Shown in pieces: positions 44,903-55,800 of a stretch of DNA of 64,000 nucleotides. The position numbers and the translations under genes are program-made. The notes under the pieces were generated by a model. It did not search any database. It saw only the letters and a list, made by a program, of their open reading frames with translations, and was not told the origin of the DNA. The first letter of the stretch is position 1, and every line of letters starts with the position of its first letter. This DNA comes from Rhizobiales bacterium IMCC20636 (GTDB lineage: Bacteria; Pseudomonadota; Alphaproteobacteria; Rhizobiales; GCA-2746425), in contig CP018226.1 in the NCBI GenBank assembly GCA_016865015.1, positions 2,511,001-2,575,000 on the forward strand, given 5' to 3'.

Positions 44903-46048
44903 TTAAGACCCCATTAAGAAGTTGATGTCGTTCCAGTTCACAAACAGGAACAATAAAAGAATCACGGCCAGTCCCGCCCTGAACCCATATTCCTGTGCGC
45001 GCTCGCTCAAAGGTTTACCGCGCACCGCTTCAACGGCATAAAACGCCAGATGTCCGCCATCCAGCATTGGGATCGGGAACAGATTGATCAGCCCAATACT
45101 GGCAGATAAAACGGCGGTCAGATTGAGCAGAGCCACAAAACTGATGGCGGCCACCTGACTTGACATATTCACAACTCGAATGGGTCCGCCAAGCTGATCT
45201 GCAGATTCACGGCCTGTCACGATGCCCCAGAGATATCCCAGTGTGCGCGTTACAATAAAGCTTGTTTCCTTCACGCCTTCCACAACACCTGTGACCGGGT
45301 TGAAACTCTTTATGACAATATCTTCGCGCAGTGCGCTTTGCCGAATCCCCAGAACGCCAACACGCTGGGTGTTTCCAAAGCGATCGGTAAGTTCCTGGCG
45401 TTGGGGTGTGGCTTCAAGGGTCACGTCACTGCCATCACGTTCAACCACCAGCGCGATCTGGCGATCGGCACTGGCTGTCACGATCCGTTGCAAGTCGGTG
45501 AAGGATTCTACATCCACCCCATCGACTGACAAGATACGATCATCCACCATCAAACCGGCATCCTGCGCCGCGCTGCCTTCAATCACTTCGCTGACGATTG
45601 GCGGAATGATGGGTTTGCCAAGAAAAACAAACATCCCGGCAAAAATGACAATCGAGAGCAGAAAACTTGCCAATGGCCCGGCTGCAACAACAGCGGCACG
45701 CTGACCAACGGTCTTGCCAGCTAATGTCTGAGAACGTTCTTCGTCCGCCATCGCCGACAATGCAGTGTTATCTGGAACACTTGCCGCATTTTCGTCGCCG
45801 CGAAACTTGACATAGCCACCAAGAGGCACCCAGCACAGCTTCCAACGCGTGCCGTGCTTGTCGGTGTAGCCCACCACTTCACCGCCGAATCCGATCGAAA
45901 ATGCATCAATGCCCACATTGCAGATACGCCCAACACAATAATGGCCAAGCTCGTGGAAAAACACCACGACAGTGAACACAAACAAAGCAGGCAAGGCGTA
46001 TCCCAGAAAGCCGGATCCGAGGCTGGGAAGGGTTGTCAAAAAATCCAT
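44903..46048 (-). CDS. rseP: site-2 intramembrane metalloprotease RseP
   Basis: Cleaves membrane-anchored anti-sigma factors or signal-peptide remnants, 381 aa. The zinc motif is HELGHYCVG (HExxH) in helix 1, one PDZ domain (SAAQDAGLMVDDRILSVDGV) and the second metal-ligand motif LFPIPMLDGGHLAFYAVEAV near the C terminus. Four membrane segments. Position between dxr and bamA is conserved across proteobacteria. Confidence 0.96.
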   Translation of the reverse strand: MDFLTTLPSLGSGFLGYALPALFVFTVVVFFHELGHYCVGRICNVGIDAFSIGFGGEVVGYTDKHGTRWKLCWVPLGGYVKFRGDENAASVPDNTALSAMADEERSQTLAGKTVGQRAAVVAAGPLASFLLSIVIFAGMFVFLGKPIIPPIVSEVIEGSAAQDAGLMVDDRILSVDGVDVESFTDLQRIVTASADRQIALVVERDGSDVTLEATPQRQELTDRFGNTQRVGVLGIRQSALREDIVIKSFNPVTGVVEGVKETSFIVTRTLGYLWGIVTGRESADQLGGPIRVVNMSSQVAAISFVALLNLTAVLSASIGLINLFPIPMLDGGHLAFYAVEAVRGKPLSERAQEYGFRAGLAVILLLFLFVNWNDINFLMGS

Positions 46049-46142
46049 ATTCTACAATTTCCAATTTCAGGCGGCAGGCACAAAACCGTTCGGTGCCATA
46101 CATGTGACGTAGGCTGAACGCATGCCACCCGACATGCGAATC

Positions 46143-47330
46143 CTACCATTGCTTTTGTACAAGATATTGGCTCGCGCGATCACGTGCAACGCGATCGCTC
46201 TCAACAGCCTGATCAATGCTGTCAAACTCCGCCAAATTCGTCTCATTGCATGTCTGTTGCAAAACCTTGTCAACAATATGCGCGATACCGCCGAATGGAA
46301 TTTTTCCGCCGAGAAAAGCTGCCACTGCGACTTCATTGGCGGCGTTTAGGGCGCAGGTTGCAGCACCGCCCGCTGCCATCGCTTCATAAGCGAGGCCAAG
46401 ACAGGGGAAACGGTCAAGGTCAGGCATTTCGAATGTCAGCGCGGAAATTGTTGAAAAATCCAGTTTTGGCGCCGGTGAAATGCCCCGGACCGGCCAATTC
46501 AGGCAATAGCTGACGGGCACGCGCATGTCAGCGCAGCCCAACTGGGCCAGAACCGACCCGTCTTGATAATGGACGAGACCATGAATGATCGACTGCGGAT
46601 GGACGAGCACCCGCAGTTGCTCGACCTCCAATCCAAACAGGTACTTTGCCTCAATGAGTTCCAAACCCTTGTTCATGAGGGAGGCAGAATCGATTGTGAT
46701 CTTGGAACCCATGTCCCAGATCGGATGGTTCAGAGCCTGCTCTGGCGTGGCTGACGCAATCTGTTCTTGTGACCATGTTCTAAACGGCCCACCGGATGCG
46801 GTGATGGTGACGGCCTGAATTGCGCTCTTGTTCGTCTCGTCAAACACCTGCCAGATAGCATTGTGCTCTGAATCCATTGGCAGAATCGGTTTGTTCTGCC
46901 TGCTGGCTTCTGCCATGAACAGGCTTCCGGCAGAGACCATGCATTCCTTGTTTGCCAACGCAATTTGATTACCAGCTTTCAGCGCCGCCCATGTGGGGCG
47001 AATGCCTGCAGCGCCTACAATTGCGGCAACCACAAGGTCGACAGGCCAGGTTGCTGCTTCAAGAATGGCTTCCGGTCCGGCCGCACAATGAATGCCGGTT
47101 CCAGCTAATGCATCCTGCAAGGTTGGCAACTCATCCATTTCTGCCAACACCGCCGAACTTGCGCGTGCTGCGATAGCAATCTTCGCAAGTTTGATTGCCG
47201 ATTTATTGGCGACCACTGCGTGTACGCGAAAACGATCGGGCTGCGCAGCGATGACGCTCAGGACACTCTCGCCGACCGAACCTGTAGCGCCCAGGAGCGT
47301 TATGGTTTTCGGGGAAACATGGTCCGTCAT
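46143..47330 (-). CDS. dxr: 1-deoxy-D-xylulose 5-phosphate reductoisomerase
   Basis: Second step of the MEP isoprenoid pathway, 395 aa. It shows the NADPH site ITLLGATGSVGESVLSVI, LANKECMVSAGSLF, MDSEHNAIWQVF (metal Asp/Glu) and the flexible-loop region NHPIWDMGSKITIDSASLMN. It supplies precursors for UppS, directly upstream. Directly abuts cdsA (stop and start 1 bp apart). Confidence 0.97.
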   Translation of the reverse strand: MTDHVSPKTITLLGATGSVGESVLSVIAAQPDRFRVHAVVANKSAIKLAKIAIAARASSAVLAEMDELPTLQDALAGTGIHCAAGPEAILEAATWPVDLVVAAIVGAAGIRPTWAALKAGNQIALANKECMVSAGSLFMAEASRQNKPILPMDSEHNAIWQVFDETNKSAIQAVTITASGGPFRTWSQEQIASATPEQALNHPIWDMGSKITIDSASLMNKGLELIEAKYLFGLEVEQLRVLVHPQSIIHGLVHYQDGSVLAQLGCADMRVPVSYCLNWPVRGISPAPKLDFSTISALTFEMPDLDRFPCLGLAYEAMAAGGAATCALNAANEVAVAAFLGGKIPFGGIAHIVDKVLQQTCNETNLAEFDSIDQAVESDRVARDRASQYLVQKQW

Positions 47331-48188
47331 CTATACGGAGCCAAAAAACAAGGCCCGGGCTGGCTGAGCCAAACTGCCATCTGCCAACCAGGCCAGAAAA
47401 AAGGCCAAAATCACGGCAAAGACAAGTCCATCGACCCGATCCATGACACCGCCATGGCCGGGAATCAGATTACCGGAATCCTTCACCTGAAATCGCCTCT
47501 TTATCCAGCTTTCAAACAAATCGCCGCATTCGGACACGACGGACAACAGAAACCCCACCCAAATCAGACGGACCAGGGACAAATCATCGATGACGCCAAT
47601 AAAGGCAACACTTGCCAGAATGCCGGCGCAGAGCCCACCGATTGCACCGGACCAGGTTTTTCCGGGGGAGATTGCTGGCCAGAGTTTTGGACCACCAAAC
47701 GTGCGGCCAACCACATATGCAAAAATATCAGTTGCCCACACCACAGCGACGATCAACGCAATCGCGGCCATACCAAATTCAGAATCATTGCGAATGATGA
47801 GGAGTGCCGCGCCCAGCAAGAACGCATAGGCAAATCCCGCGCCCAGCCAGAACCTTTGACCAGATGCATACCCTGCGATCAGAAGACCGCAGAACAGGAG
47901 GATGACCGGCCAAATAGCCGTGCTCAATGAAACAGTCGCCACAAAGTAGAGACTGGACAGCATCAAGGCGACAATCAAAGCAATCGGGACTGATCGCATT
48001 TTTGGGGAAGTTATGCGCAACCATTCAAAACAGACCGCTGCCGATATGATCAGAACCAGAGCCAGAAATGGCCAACCGCCCCACCACTCCGCTGCAATTA
48101 CAATTGGGGCCAGGACAAGGGCAGAACAAATTCGGATAAATAGATTGCTGTCAAAGAAACCACGCTGCGGGGATTGCTGAGTGGCCAT
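47331..48188 (-). CDS. cdsA: phosphatidate cytidylyltransferase
   Basis: Makes CDP-diacylglycerol, the precursor of all phospholipids, in the inner membrane, 285 aa with about seven helices. The C-terminal CDS signature is visible as KDSGNLIPGHGGVMDRVDGL, with the metal-binding Asp residues. Its start overlaps the uppS stop by one base. Confidence 0.96.
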   Translation of the reverse strand: MATQQSPQRGFFDSNLFIRICSALVLAPIVIAAEWWGGWPFLALVLIISAAVCFEWLRITSPKMRSVPIALIVALMLSSLYFVATVSLSTAIWPVILLFCGLLIAGYASGQRFWLGAGFAYAFLLGAALLIIRNDSEFGMAAIALIVAVVWATDIFAYVVGRTFGGPKLWPAISPGKTWSGAIGGLCAGILASVAFIGVIDDLSLVRLIWVGFLLSVVSECGDLFESWIKRRFQVKDSGNLIPGHGGVMDRVDGLVFAVILAFFLAWLADGSLAQPARALFFGSV

Positions 48189-48955
48189 TACACCACACTT
48201 TTGGTGGCACAGACATTTCCATACCGGCGATCCCGTTTGGCGAAGCTTTGCAAGGCTTCGTCGAAATCACTTTCCGCAAAATCCGGCCATAACACATCCA
48301 AAAATACAAACTCCGTGTAGGCGCTTTGCCACAATAGAAAATTGCTCAACCGGCTTTCGCCTGACGTCCGTATCAACAGATCGGGATCTGGCAAGCTCGC
48401 GGTATCAAGCTCACCGCCCAAAATGGCTTCGGTAATCTCGTCGGGATTCAAATCACCGTCCGCAATCTTGTGTGCAATTTTCTGAACGGCCCGGCAAATT
48501 TCATCACGCGCCCCATAGTTGAAGGCCACAATCAGAGTAAGACCCGTATTTGACTCTGTGGTTTTCTCCGCCTCGATGAGATAGTTCAAAATGTCATCTG
48601 GCAGGTGGTCTCTGGAGCCGATGATTTTGATGCGTACATTTTTTGCATTCAAATCCGCCAGATCGCTTCTGACGAACCTGCGCAACAGCCCCATGATGCC
48701 ATCGACTTCACTGGCTGGTCGCGACCAGTTTTCCGAGCTGAAACTGAACAGTGTCAGGTATTCCAGTTTGAGTTTCAGAGCATGACCAATGGTCTTGCGC
48801 AGGGACTCCACGCCGGCACGGTGTCCGGCAATGCGAGGTAATCCGCGTTGCTGGGCCCACCGACCATTGCCATCCATTATGAAAGCTACATGACGCGGCA
48901 CGATAGGCTGCTCGTCATCGATCTGCACCATGGAGGAAGAAATCGCATCACGCAT
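48188..48955 (-). CDS. uppS: undecaprenyl diphosphate synthase
   Basis: cis-Prenyltransferase that makes the C55 lipid carrier for peptidoglycan and O-antigen, 255 aa. Region I HVAFIMDGNGRWAQQRGLPR with Asp and the GHRAGVESLRK helix, then LTLFSFSSENWSRP and the C-terminal PDLLIRTSGESRLSNFLLWQ with Arg/Ser/Glu are all present. It follows frr by 42 bp. Confidence 0.97.
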   Translation of the reverse strand: MRDAISSSMVQIDDEQPIVPRHVAFIMDGNGRWAQQRGLPRIAGHRAGVESLRKTIGHALKLKLEYLTLFSFSSENWSRPASEVDGIMGLLRRFVRSDLADLNAKNVRIKIIGSRDHLPDDILNYLIEAEKTTESNTGLTLIVAFNYGARDEICRAVQKIAHKIADGDLNPDEITEAILGGELDTASLPDPDLLIRTSGESRLSNFLLWQSAYTEFVFLDVLWPDFAESDFDEALQSFAKRDRRYGNVCATKSVV

Positions 48956-48997
48956 AGCTGATCCTTCAAGAGAACAAGGTCAACGGACTCACCGTCC

Positions 48998-49564
48998 TTA
49001 TACCTGCATGATCTCGGCTTCTTTGCCACTCAATGTCTCGTCAATGTTCTTGATGGCCTCGTCAGTCAATTTCTGAACCTTGTCTGACAATGTTCTGGCG
49101 TCATCCTGGCTTATGTCACCGGATTTTTCGCCCTTCTTCAACTGGTCCATCACATCGCGGCGCACATGGCGCACAGACACTTTTGTCCGCTCAGCGTATT
49201 TGTGGGCCACTTTCACCATTTCCTGGCGACGCTCTTCATTCAGCTCAGGGATTGGAATGCGGAACAAATTGCCTTCAACCACTGGATTGAGGCCAAGCTG
49301 CGACTCACGAATGGCCTTTTCAACGGCAGAAGCCATGCTGCCATCCCAGACCTGAACGCTGATCATTCGTGCTTCAGGCACGGACACGGTGGCGATCTGA
49401 TTGAGCGGCGTACGCGTGCCGTAAGCTTCAACATGAATCGGGTCGAGCAGACTGGCGGAAGCCCGGCCAGTTCTCAAACCACCCAGATCGGATGAAAGGG
49501 CTGCAATCGCTCGATCCATTCGTTTTGTTATTTCATCGAAATCGATAGCTGCTTCATCATCCAT
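48998..49564 (-). CDS. frr: ribosome recycling factor
   Basis: Splits post-termination ribosomes together with EF-G, 188 aa. [20 protein letters not shown] and the C-terminal [21 protein letters not shown] are typical. I use the ATG at 49564, preceded by GGGAGAAG, rather than the TTG at 49579 in the same frame. Follows pyrH, the usual order. Confidence 0.96.
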   Translation of the reverse strand: MDDEAAIDFDEITKRMDRAIAALSSDLGGLRTGRASASLLDPIHVEAYGTRTPLNQIATVSVPEARMISVQVWDGSMASAVEKAIRESQLGLNPVVEGNLFRIPIPELNEERRQEMVKVAHKYAERTKVSVRHVRRDVMDQLKKGEKSGDISQDDARTLSDKVQKLTDEAIKNIDETLSGKEAEIMQV

Positions 49565-49633
49565 TTTGGCTTCTCCCAATGTGTAATTCTGCCAACATTG
49601 CTGTTGTTCCGTTGTTCACCATGGCCGGTTGCA

Positions 49634-50344
49634 TCAGGACACGATAGTCGCAGTGCCCCTGCCCTGCGCAACTTCAACAAGTCCGCCCGGCTCATGAATT
49701 GAAAACACAACGACCGGTATGTTGTTGTCCCGTGCAAGGGATACCGCAGCTGTGTCCATAACCTGCAATCCGCGTGACAAAACTTCCTGATGGCTAATTC
49801 GGTCGAACCGGACAGCATCCGGGTCTAGGTTCGGATCAGCCGTATAGATACCATCCACTTGTGTTGCCTTCAACAACGCATCGCACTGCATTTCAACCGC
49901 GCGCAAGGCAGCGCCGCTATCTGTCGTGAAAAACGGGTTTCCCGTTCCACCGGCAAATATCAGGACATGATGGTTTTCCAGATGCTTAAGCGCTTTTCTG
50001 TGCGTAAAGGTTTCGCAGATTGTCGGCATGCCGACCGCTGACATTACCCGCGCATTGCAGCCAGTGTTATTGATGGCACCCTCAAGAGCGAGCGCGTTCA
50101 TCACGGTTGCAAGCATGCCCATCTGATCGCCGGTGACTCGATCTGCGCCCTTGGCGGCCAGCGAGACGCCGCGAAAGATGTTTCCGCCGCCAACCACAAC
50201 ACCGATCTCGATCCCCAAATTTACGACTTGAGCAATCTCGTCCGCAATGCGTTTCACCACCGAATTATCGATACCAAAGGCCAATTCGCCCATCAAAGCT
50301 TCGCCGGAGAGTTTCAGGAGAATTCTGCGATATGGCAGCGACAT
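49634..50344 (-). CDS. pyrH: UMP kinase
   Basis: Hexameric uridylate kinase of the amino acid kinase fold, 236 aa. ILLKLSGEALMG, VVVGGGNIFRG, AGGTGNPFFTTDSGAALRA and the nucleotide-binding GIYTADPNLD segment are seen. AAAGG precedes the ATG at 50344. A hairpin separates it from tsf. Confidence 0.97.
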   Translation of the reverse strand: MSLPYRRILLKLSGEALMGELAFGIDNSVVKRIADEIAQVVNLGIEIGVVVGGGNIFRGVSLAAKGADRVTGDQMGMLATVMNALALEGAINNTGCNARVMSAVGMPTICETFTHRKALKHLENHHVLIFAGGTGNPFFTTDSGAALRAVEMQCDALLKATQVDGIYTADPNLDPDAVRFDRISHQEVLSRGLQVMDTAAVSLARDNNIPVVVFSIHEPGGLVEVAQGRGTATIVS

Positions 50345-50392
50345 TGAACAGACCTTTGAATACACGATGAATCACGCTGTAGGGTCGGATAC

Positions 50393-50431
50393 ACGAAGGG
50401 CGCCCGCTTGTCACGGACGCCCTTCGTTTTT
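50393..50431. terminator. hairpin between tsf and pyrH
   Basis: ACGAAGGGCG (50393-50402) and CGCCCTTCGT (50418-50427) form a perfect 10-bp stem. The T run (TTTTT) follows on the plus strand, so on the minus strand, in which the operon runs, the stem lacks a U tract. It may act as a partial terminator or RNA-processing site that lowers pyrH-frr relative to rpsB-tsf. Confidence 0.65.
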
Positions 50432-50458
50432 GACGTGTATTGATGTTGAATTCAGCAA

Positions 50459-51382
50459 TCAGCCTTTAACGGCAGCCGCAACTTCAGCAGCGAAATCCGA
50501 CTCTTCCTTCTCAACGCCCTCACCGAGCTTGAAAAGAATGAAGGATGAGAGTTTCACATCAACTCCGATTTCTTTAGCCAGACGCTCCAAAGCACCTTCA
50601 ACAGTCACATCAGGGTCAATGACGAAAGTCTGCTTCAGCAAGGTCACTTCTTCATAGAATTTGCGAATGCGGCCTTCGACCATCTTTTCAACGACACCAT
50701 CCGGCTTGCCAGAGGCTTTCGCCTGATCGATCAACACGTTGCGCTCACGCTCCACAACCGATGGATCAAGGTCATCAGGACCAAGTGCCAGTGGGCTGGA
50801 TGCAGCAATATGCATCGCGATCTGTTTGCCAAGAGCTGCCAGTTTGTCGGCGTCACCGGAAGATTCCATGCCGACAAGCACACCGATCTTGCCGAGATTA
50901 GGCGCTACCGAATTGTGCACGTAGCTGGCTACAACACCCTGGGAAACAGAGAGTTTTGCCGAACGGCGCAATGCCATGTTCTCACCAATAGTGGCAACTG
51001 CGTCAGTAATCGTTGTTTCAACCGCTTTACCGTTAGCACCTGATTCTGTTGCCAGAATGGTTGCAACATTACCATCAGACTTCAAAGCAATTGACGCGAC
51101 ATCACGGACCAGATCCTGGAACTGCTCGTTGCGTGCAACAAAGTCAGTCTCGGAATTCATCTCAATGATTGCAGCTTCCGTACCATCAACCGCTACGGCA
51201 ACGAGGCCTTCAGCAGCCACACGAGAGGATTTCTTGGCGGCTTTGGACAGGCCTTTTTTCCGCAGCCAGTCAATGGCAGCATCAATATTGCCATCATTTT
51301 CCTGAAGTGCGTTCTTGCAGTCCATCATGCCAGCGCCGGTAGATTGGCGCAGTTCTTTGACCATTGCAGCTGTGACAGCCAT
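50459..51382 (-). CDS. tsf: elongation factor Ts
   Basis: Nucleotide exchange factor for EF-Tu, 307 aa. The N-terminal UBA-like part [20 protein letters not shown] and the core [15 protein letters not shown] with the conserved TDFV contact loop are present. Second gene of rpsB-tsf; ATG at 51382. Confidence 0.97.
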   Translation of the reverse strand: MAVTAAMVKELRQSTGAGMMDCKNALQENDGNIDAAIDWLRKKGLSKAAKKSSRVAAEGLVAVAVDGTEAAIIEMNSETDFVARNEQFQDLVRDVASIALKSDGNVATILATESGANGKAVETTITDAVATIGENMALRRSAKLSVSQGVVASYVHNSVAPNLGKIGVLVGMESSGDADKLAALGKQIAMHIAASSPLALGPDDLDPSVVERERNVLIDQAKASGKPDGVVEKMVEGRIRKFYEEVTLLKQTFVIDPDVTVEGALERLAKEIGVDVKLSSFILFKLGEGVEKEESDFAAEVAAAVKG

Positions 51383-51408
51383 CTTACATACCCCTTTGTT
51401 CGTCGAAA

Positions 51409-51431
51409 CGCCGCCGGTGGGACCGACGGCG
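51409..51431 (-). other. GC-rich hairpin in the rpsB-tsf spacer
   Basis: On the minus strand, CGCCGTCGGT, a 3-base loop, then ACCGGCGGCG form a 10-bp stem with one G-U pair, followed by TTTC, 27 bases before the tsf start. It could attenuate or stabilise; the U tract is too short to call it a terminator. Confidence 0.55.
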
Positions 51432-51521
51432 CATGCACGACTTGTCTTTTCAATTCGTCAAATTGTGTTTGACGGGTGCAATGTCAACGCATGGCACCCG
51501 TGCATTTTTGCAGGTCCTGGA

Positions 51522-52607
51522 TTATCCGGCTGCCAAAGTGGTCGCCTGTGCAACCCAGTTATCACGATCAATGCGACCTTTGAAAGACAGCGCATCATCA
51601 ACACGTGTAATGTCGTCAGCCGTAAAGTTAGCGATCTGAGAAAACTTCTTGATTCCCAGTTCATGCAGCTTTGTTTCAAGCACGGGTCCAACACCTGAAA
51701 TCAACTTCAGATCATCGGGATCACCTTCCGGCGCATTGAACAATGCGACTGGAGCGGCGTCAGGTGCAGCAGCAGCTTCTTCAGCGGCAGTTGCAGGTGC
51801 TTCTTCAGCAACAGGTGCTTCAACAACAGCGGGTGCTTCAACAACTGCAACTGGTTCTGAAAGAGCCAGTTCGACAGGCACTTCTTCAGATGCACCCAGA
51901 TCGATGCCCATGTCAGTCTGTCCACGGGACAGACCATCAATTGCTGCACGTGCGATCAAATCGCAATACAGGCTGATGGCACGGCCAGCATCATCATTGC
52001 CGGGCACAGGATAATCAATACCATCGGGATTACTGTTGCTGTCAACAATCGCTGCGATTGGAATGTTCAAGCGACGGGCTTCCTGAAGCGCAATCGATTC
52101 CTTGTTGGTGTCGATCACGAACAGAAGGTTTGGAATGCCGCCCATGTCCTTGATGCCACCAAGAGCACGCTCAAGCTTGTCACGCTCACGTGTCAGCGAC
52201 AGGCGCTCTTTCTTGGTCAGGCCTTGTGCGCCACCATCCAGTGTTTCATCAACCGCGCGCAGGCGTTTGATGGAATTTGACATTGTCTGCCAATTGGTGA
52301 GCATGCCGCCAAGCCAGCGCGCATTCACATAATATTGTGCGGAGCGACGTGCGGAATCAGCCACATAATCAGCAGCCTGACGTTTTGTTCCAACGATCAG
52401 AACACGGCCACCCTTTGCAACTGTGTCGCTGACAGCCTGAAGGGCTTGATACAGCATTGGCACAGTCTGAGCCAGATCGAGAATGTGAACATTGTTGCGT
52501 GCACCGAAGATGAATTTATCCATCTTGGGATTCCAGCGGTGTGTTTGGTGACCAAAGTGAACGCCTGCTTCAAGCAATTGGCGCATAGAAAAATCGGGCA
52601 GAGCCAT
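51522..52607 (-). CDS. rpsB: 30S ribosomal protein S2 with C-terminal HhH-like extension
   Basis: Ribosomal protein S2, 361 aa against about 240-260 in most bacteria. The S2 core covers roughly residues 1-230 ([53 protein letters not shown]). It is followed by an acidic Ala/Pro/Val-rich linker (about 243-297). A 64-residue tail (298-361) then reads [20 protein letters not shown] and [20 protein letters not shown], a helix-hairpin-helix-like module that in relatives is fused to L21. AAGGAGAAACAG precedes the ATG. Heads the growth operon. Confidence 0.96.
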   Translation of the reverse strand: MALPDFSMRQLLEAGVHFGHQTHRWNPKMDKFIFGARNNVHILDLAQTVPMLYQALQAVSDTVAKGGRVLIVGTKRQAADYVADSARRSAQYYVNARWLGGMLTNWQTMSNSIKRLRAVDETLDGGAQGLTKKERLSLTRERDKLERALGGIKDMGGIPNLLFVIDTNKESIALQEARRLNIPIAAIVDSNSNPDGIDYPVPGNDDAGRAISLYCDLIARAAIDGLSRGQTDMGIDLGASEEVPVELALSEPVAVVEAPAVVEAPVAEEAPATAAEEAAAAPDAAPVALFNAPEGDPDDLKLISGVGPVLETKLHELGIKKFSQIANFTADDITRVDDALSFKGRIDRDNWVAQATTLAAG

Positions 52608-52702
52608 GACTCTGTTTCTCCTTTACCGGTTTGTCCTCCGGAAAGCAGTCCACGTTGGTTTGTCTAATTCGGATGAAAAAGGCAAAATCAACGCGACCGG
52701 AC

Positions 52703-52722
52703 GGTTTGGCGTACACCAAACC
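52703..52722 (-). promoter_or_regulatory. leader hairpin in rpsB 5' UTR
   Basis: GGTTTGG (52703-52709) and CCAAACC (52716-52722) make a perfect 7-bp stem with a 6-base loop, inside the predicted rpsB leader about 96 bases before the start codon. S2 is known to autoregulate rpsB-tsf through leader structure in other proteobacteria; this stem is a candidate part. Confidence 0.5.
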
Positions 52723-52746
52723 AGCTTTCCGTGTGTGATGGCGCGC

Positions 52747-52775
52747 TACATAGACCCAAGCACGCTGCTTTGCAA
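52747..52775 (-). promoter_or_regulatory. predicted rpsB-tsf promoter
   Basis: On the minus strand, TTGCAA (52775-52770) and TATGTA (52752-52747) are exactly 17 bp apart, 30 bases after the dnaE stop. It implies a start near 52740 and a leader of about 130 nt. Confidence 0.55.
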
Positions 52776-52804
52776 CCGACTTTTACGCGAGGAGGCTTTC
52801 AACC

Positions 52805-55800
52805 CTAATTTAGAGCCACATCCACCACGCCACTGATCGATTTGATTGATCCGGCAATATCAGAGGACAATTTATAGCTACCTGGCAGCTCAATCACTGT
52901 TTCACGCTTTCCATTATCCATCATCAAGACGAGAGAAATCGTGCCCCCCCTTCGGCCGCGACCACGCGCATTGCCGGTATTTTGAACCAGCAGCCCGCTC
53001 ATCTGCTGCGCTATGGCACCAAAAGGCTGGCTTTCCTCGGCAAAAATCTGAAGCTTGGAGAACCCATGCTCGGCGATTTCTTCAAGGGGTGCCAATGACT
53101 GGATCCGGATACGGACCTCATCGGTTTCATCATCCGTGTCGGCACCAACAGTGAAAATGAATGATTGGCCGACTTCGAGTCGCTCGCGATATTCCGTCAG
53201 TCTTTCGGCATACAAGGTTGCTTCATATTGGCCGGACGGATCGGACAGCACCAAAATACCCATCCGATTCCCGTTTCGGGTCTTTCGTTCCTGCTTGCCG
53301 ATAATCGTAGCGGCCAGCTTTCCTGCGCTTTTGCCTTTTCGCACTTGCCCCTGAAAATCTTCCCACCGGGGAATCTCCAGTTTTTCCAGCACAGTCTTGT
53401 ATTCATCCAGCGGGTGCGCCGTCAGATACAGTCCGATGGCCTTGTGCTCGCGGGACAGACGGTCTGCAGTTTTCCATGGCTGGGCATCCGGCAGAATGAT
53501 CTTTTCCTTATGAGCGCCTGCCCCGCCAAACAACTCATCCTGTCCACTGAGTGCATTTTGACTGATGCGTTGGGCATGGGCCATGACCCGGTCGAGACCG
53601 GCATCAAGTTGCGCACGATTGTCGGCAAACACATCAAAGGCACCGGAGCATACCAACGCATCCAGAGTTCGCTTGTTGAGCACCTTGGCATCCACCCGCT
53701 CGGCGAAATCCGACAGATCATCATAAGGCTTTTCGCTGCGCGTCTTGACGATTTCATCAATAACATTGTGGCCGACGCCTTTCAGAGCGCCCAGCGCGTA
53801 TACGATCTGACCATCCTCAACTTCAAACTCGTAGCAGGATTTTGCAACGCTGGGCGGCAGGATGTTGACGCCCATTCGAACGGCTTCCTGGCGAAATTCC
53901 GACAGTTTGTCCGTATTCCCCATATCGAGTGTCATGGTGGCTGCCAGGAACTCAACCGGGTAGTTCGCTTTCAGATAGGCTGTGTGATAGGCGACCAACG
54001 CATAAGCAGCGGCATGTGATTTGTTGAAACCGTAATCGGCAAACCGGGCAACCAGATCAAAAATCGTGTTCGCTTGCCCTTTGGCAATCTTGCGTTCAAC
54101 GGCACCTTCAACAAAGCGTACGCGTTGGACATCCATCTCGGACTTGATTTTCTTACCCATCGCACGGCGCAGCAAATCCGCTTCGCCCAGTGAATAGCCC
54201 GACAGTTCCTGAGCGATCTGCATGACCTGCTCCTGATAAATGATGACGCCATGCGTCTCCTTCAGGATCTCCTCAAGACAGGGATGCATATAGTCCGGTT
54301 CTTCGAGCCCGTGCTTGCGTCTGTTATAGGTTGGAATGTTGTCCATTGGACCTGGACGGTACAATGCCACAAGCGCAATGATATCTTCAAATCTATCCGG
54401 TTTCATACCGGCCAGGGCACGTCTCATGCCCTGACTTTCCAACTGGAAAACGCCGGCGGTTTCACCGCGCGCCAGCATTTCGAAAGTCTTTTTGTCCTCA
54501 AGTGGCACGGTGCTCAAATCGACTTCAATTCCGCGCCGGGCAATCAGACCAACGGCGCGTTCCAATGTTGTCAGGGTCTTGAGACCCAAAAAGTCGAACT
54601 TGACGAGGCCAGCCTGCTCCACCCACTTCATATTGTACTGGGTGACCGGCATATCGGATCGCGGATCGCGGTAGAGCGGTACAAGCTGCTCTAACGGGCG
54701 GTCGCCTATGACAATACCCGCAGCATGTGTCGAGGCGTGGCGGAACAGACCCTCAAGGCGCGTTGCCATGGAGAACAGACGCGCTACAACCTCTTCTTCT
54801 TGTCCAGCCTCCTTCAGCCGCGGCTCTGTATCAATGGCTTCCTGGAGAGTCATTGGATTGGCAGGCGTCGACGGCACCATTTTGCACAGTCTATCGACCT
54901 GCCCATATGGCATTTGTAACACACGACCGACATCTCGCAGAACCGCACGGGCCTGCAATGTTCCAAATGTGATGATTTGAGCCACCTGTGCGGCACCATA
55001 GCGCTTTTGCACATAGCGGATGACCTTGTCCCGCTTTTCCTGGCAAAAATCGATGTCGAAATCGGGCATGGATACACGGTCTGGATTCAAGAACCGCTCG
55101 AACAACAGCGAAAAGCGCAAAGGATCAATGTCGGTAATTGTCAGCGACCACGCCACCAACGACCCGGCACCAGATCCACGGCCAGGGCCAACCGGAACAT
55201 CGTTCAATTTTGCCCATTTGATAAAGTCGGCAACGATCAGGAAATAGCCGGGAAACTTCATCCCGACGATGACATCCAGTTCAAATTCAAGTCGCTTGTC
55301 ATAGGCTTCCCGGTCAACCCCCGGCGCAAGACCCAACAAGTTGAGTCGTTGCTCCAGACCATCCAGCGCCTGCTGACGCAATTCCGCAGCTTCGCGTTCG
55401 AGCAATTGCGCGGTGTCTTCCACTTCCATTGCGTCAACGTTTTCCCCGACCTCCGCAGGTACGTCGCTTTCCTCTCCGGTAAAATTTGGCAAGATGGGAT
55501 CGTGCTTAACAGGACGGAATTGGCACCTTCGCGCAATCTCGACAGTGTTCTCCAAAGCCTCCGGCAAATCTGCAAACAGCTCGCGCATTTCCGATCGACT
55601 TTTGAAGTAGTGGTGCGGCGTCACCTTGCGACGATCATCTTCCGCAACCATGCGCCCCTGTGCGATGGCCAACAACGCATCATGAGCTTCAAAATCACTT
55701 CGTTCGGGAAAGAAGACCTCATTTGTCGCTACCAGAGCGATGTCATGGTCATAAGCGTAATTGACCAAAAAGCGTTCGGTAAGCCTTTCCGCAGGATGTT

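Noticed and set aside
51707-51976. Low-complexity Leu/Gln-rich ORFs on both strands
   Set aside because: Shadows of the Ala/Pro/Glu-rich linker of ribosomal protein S2.
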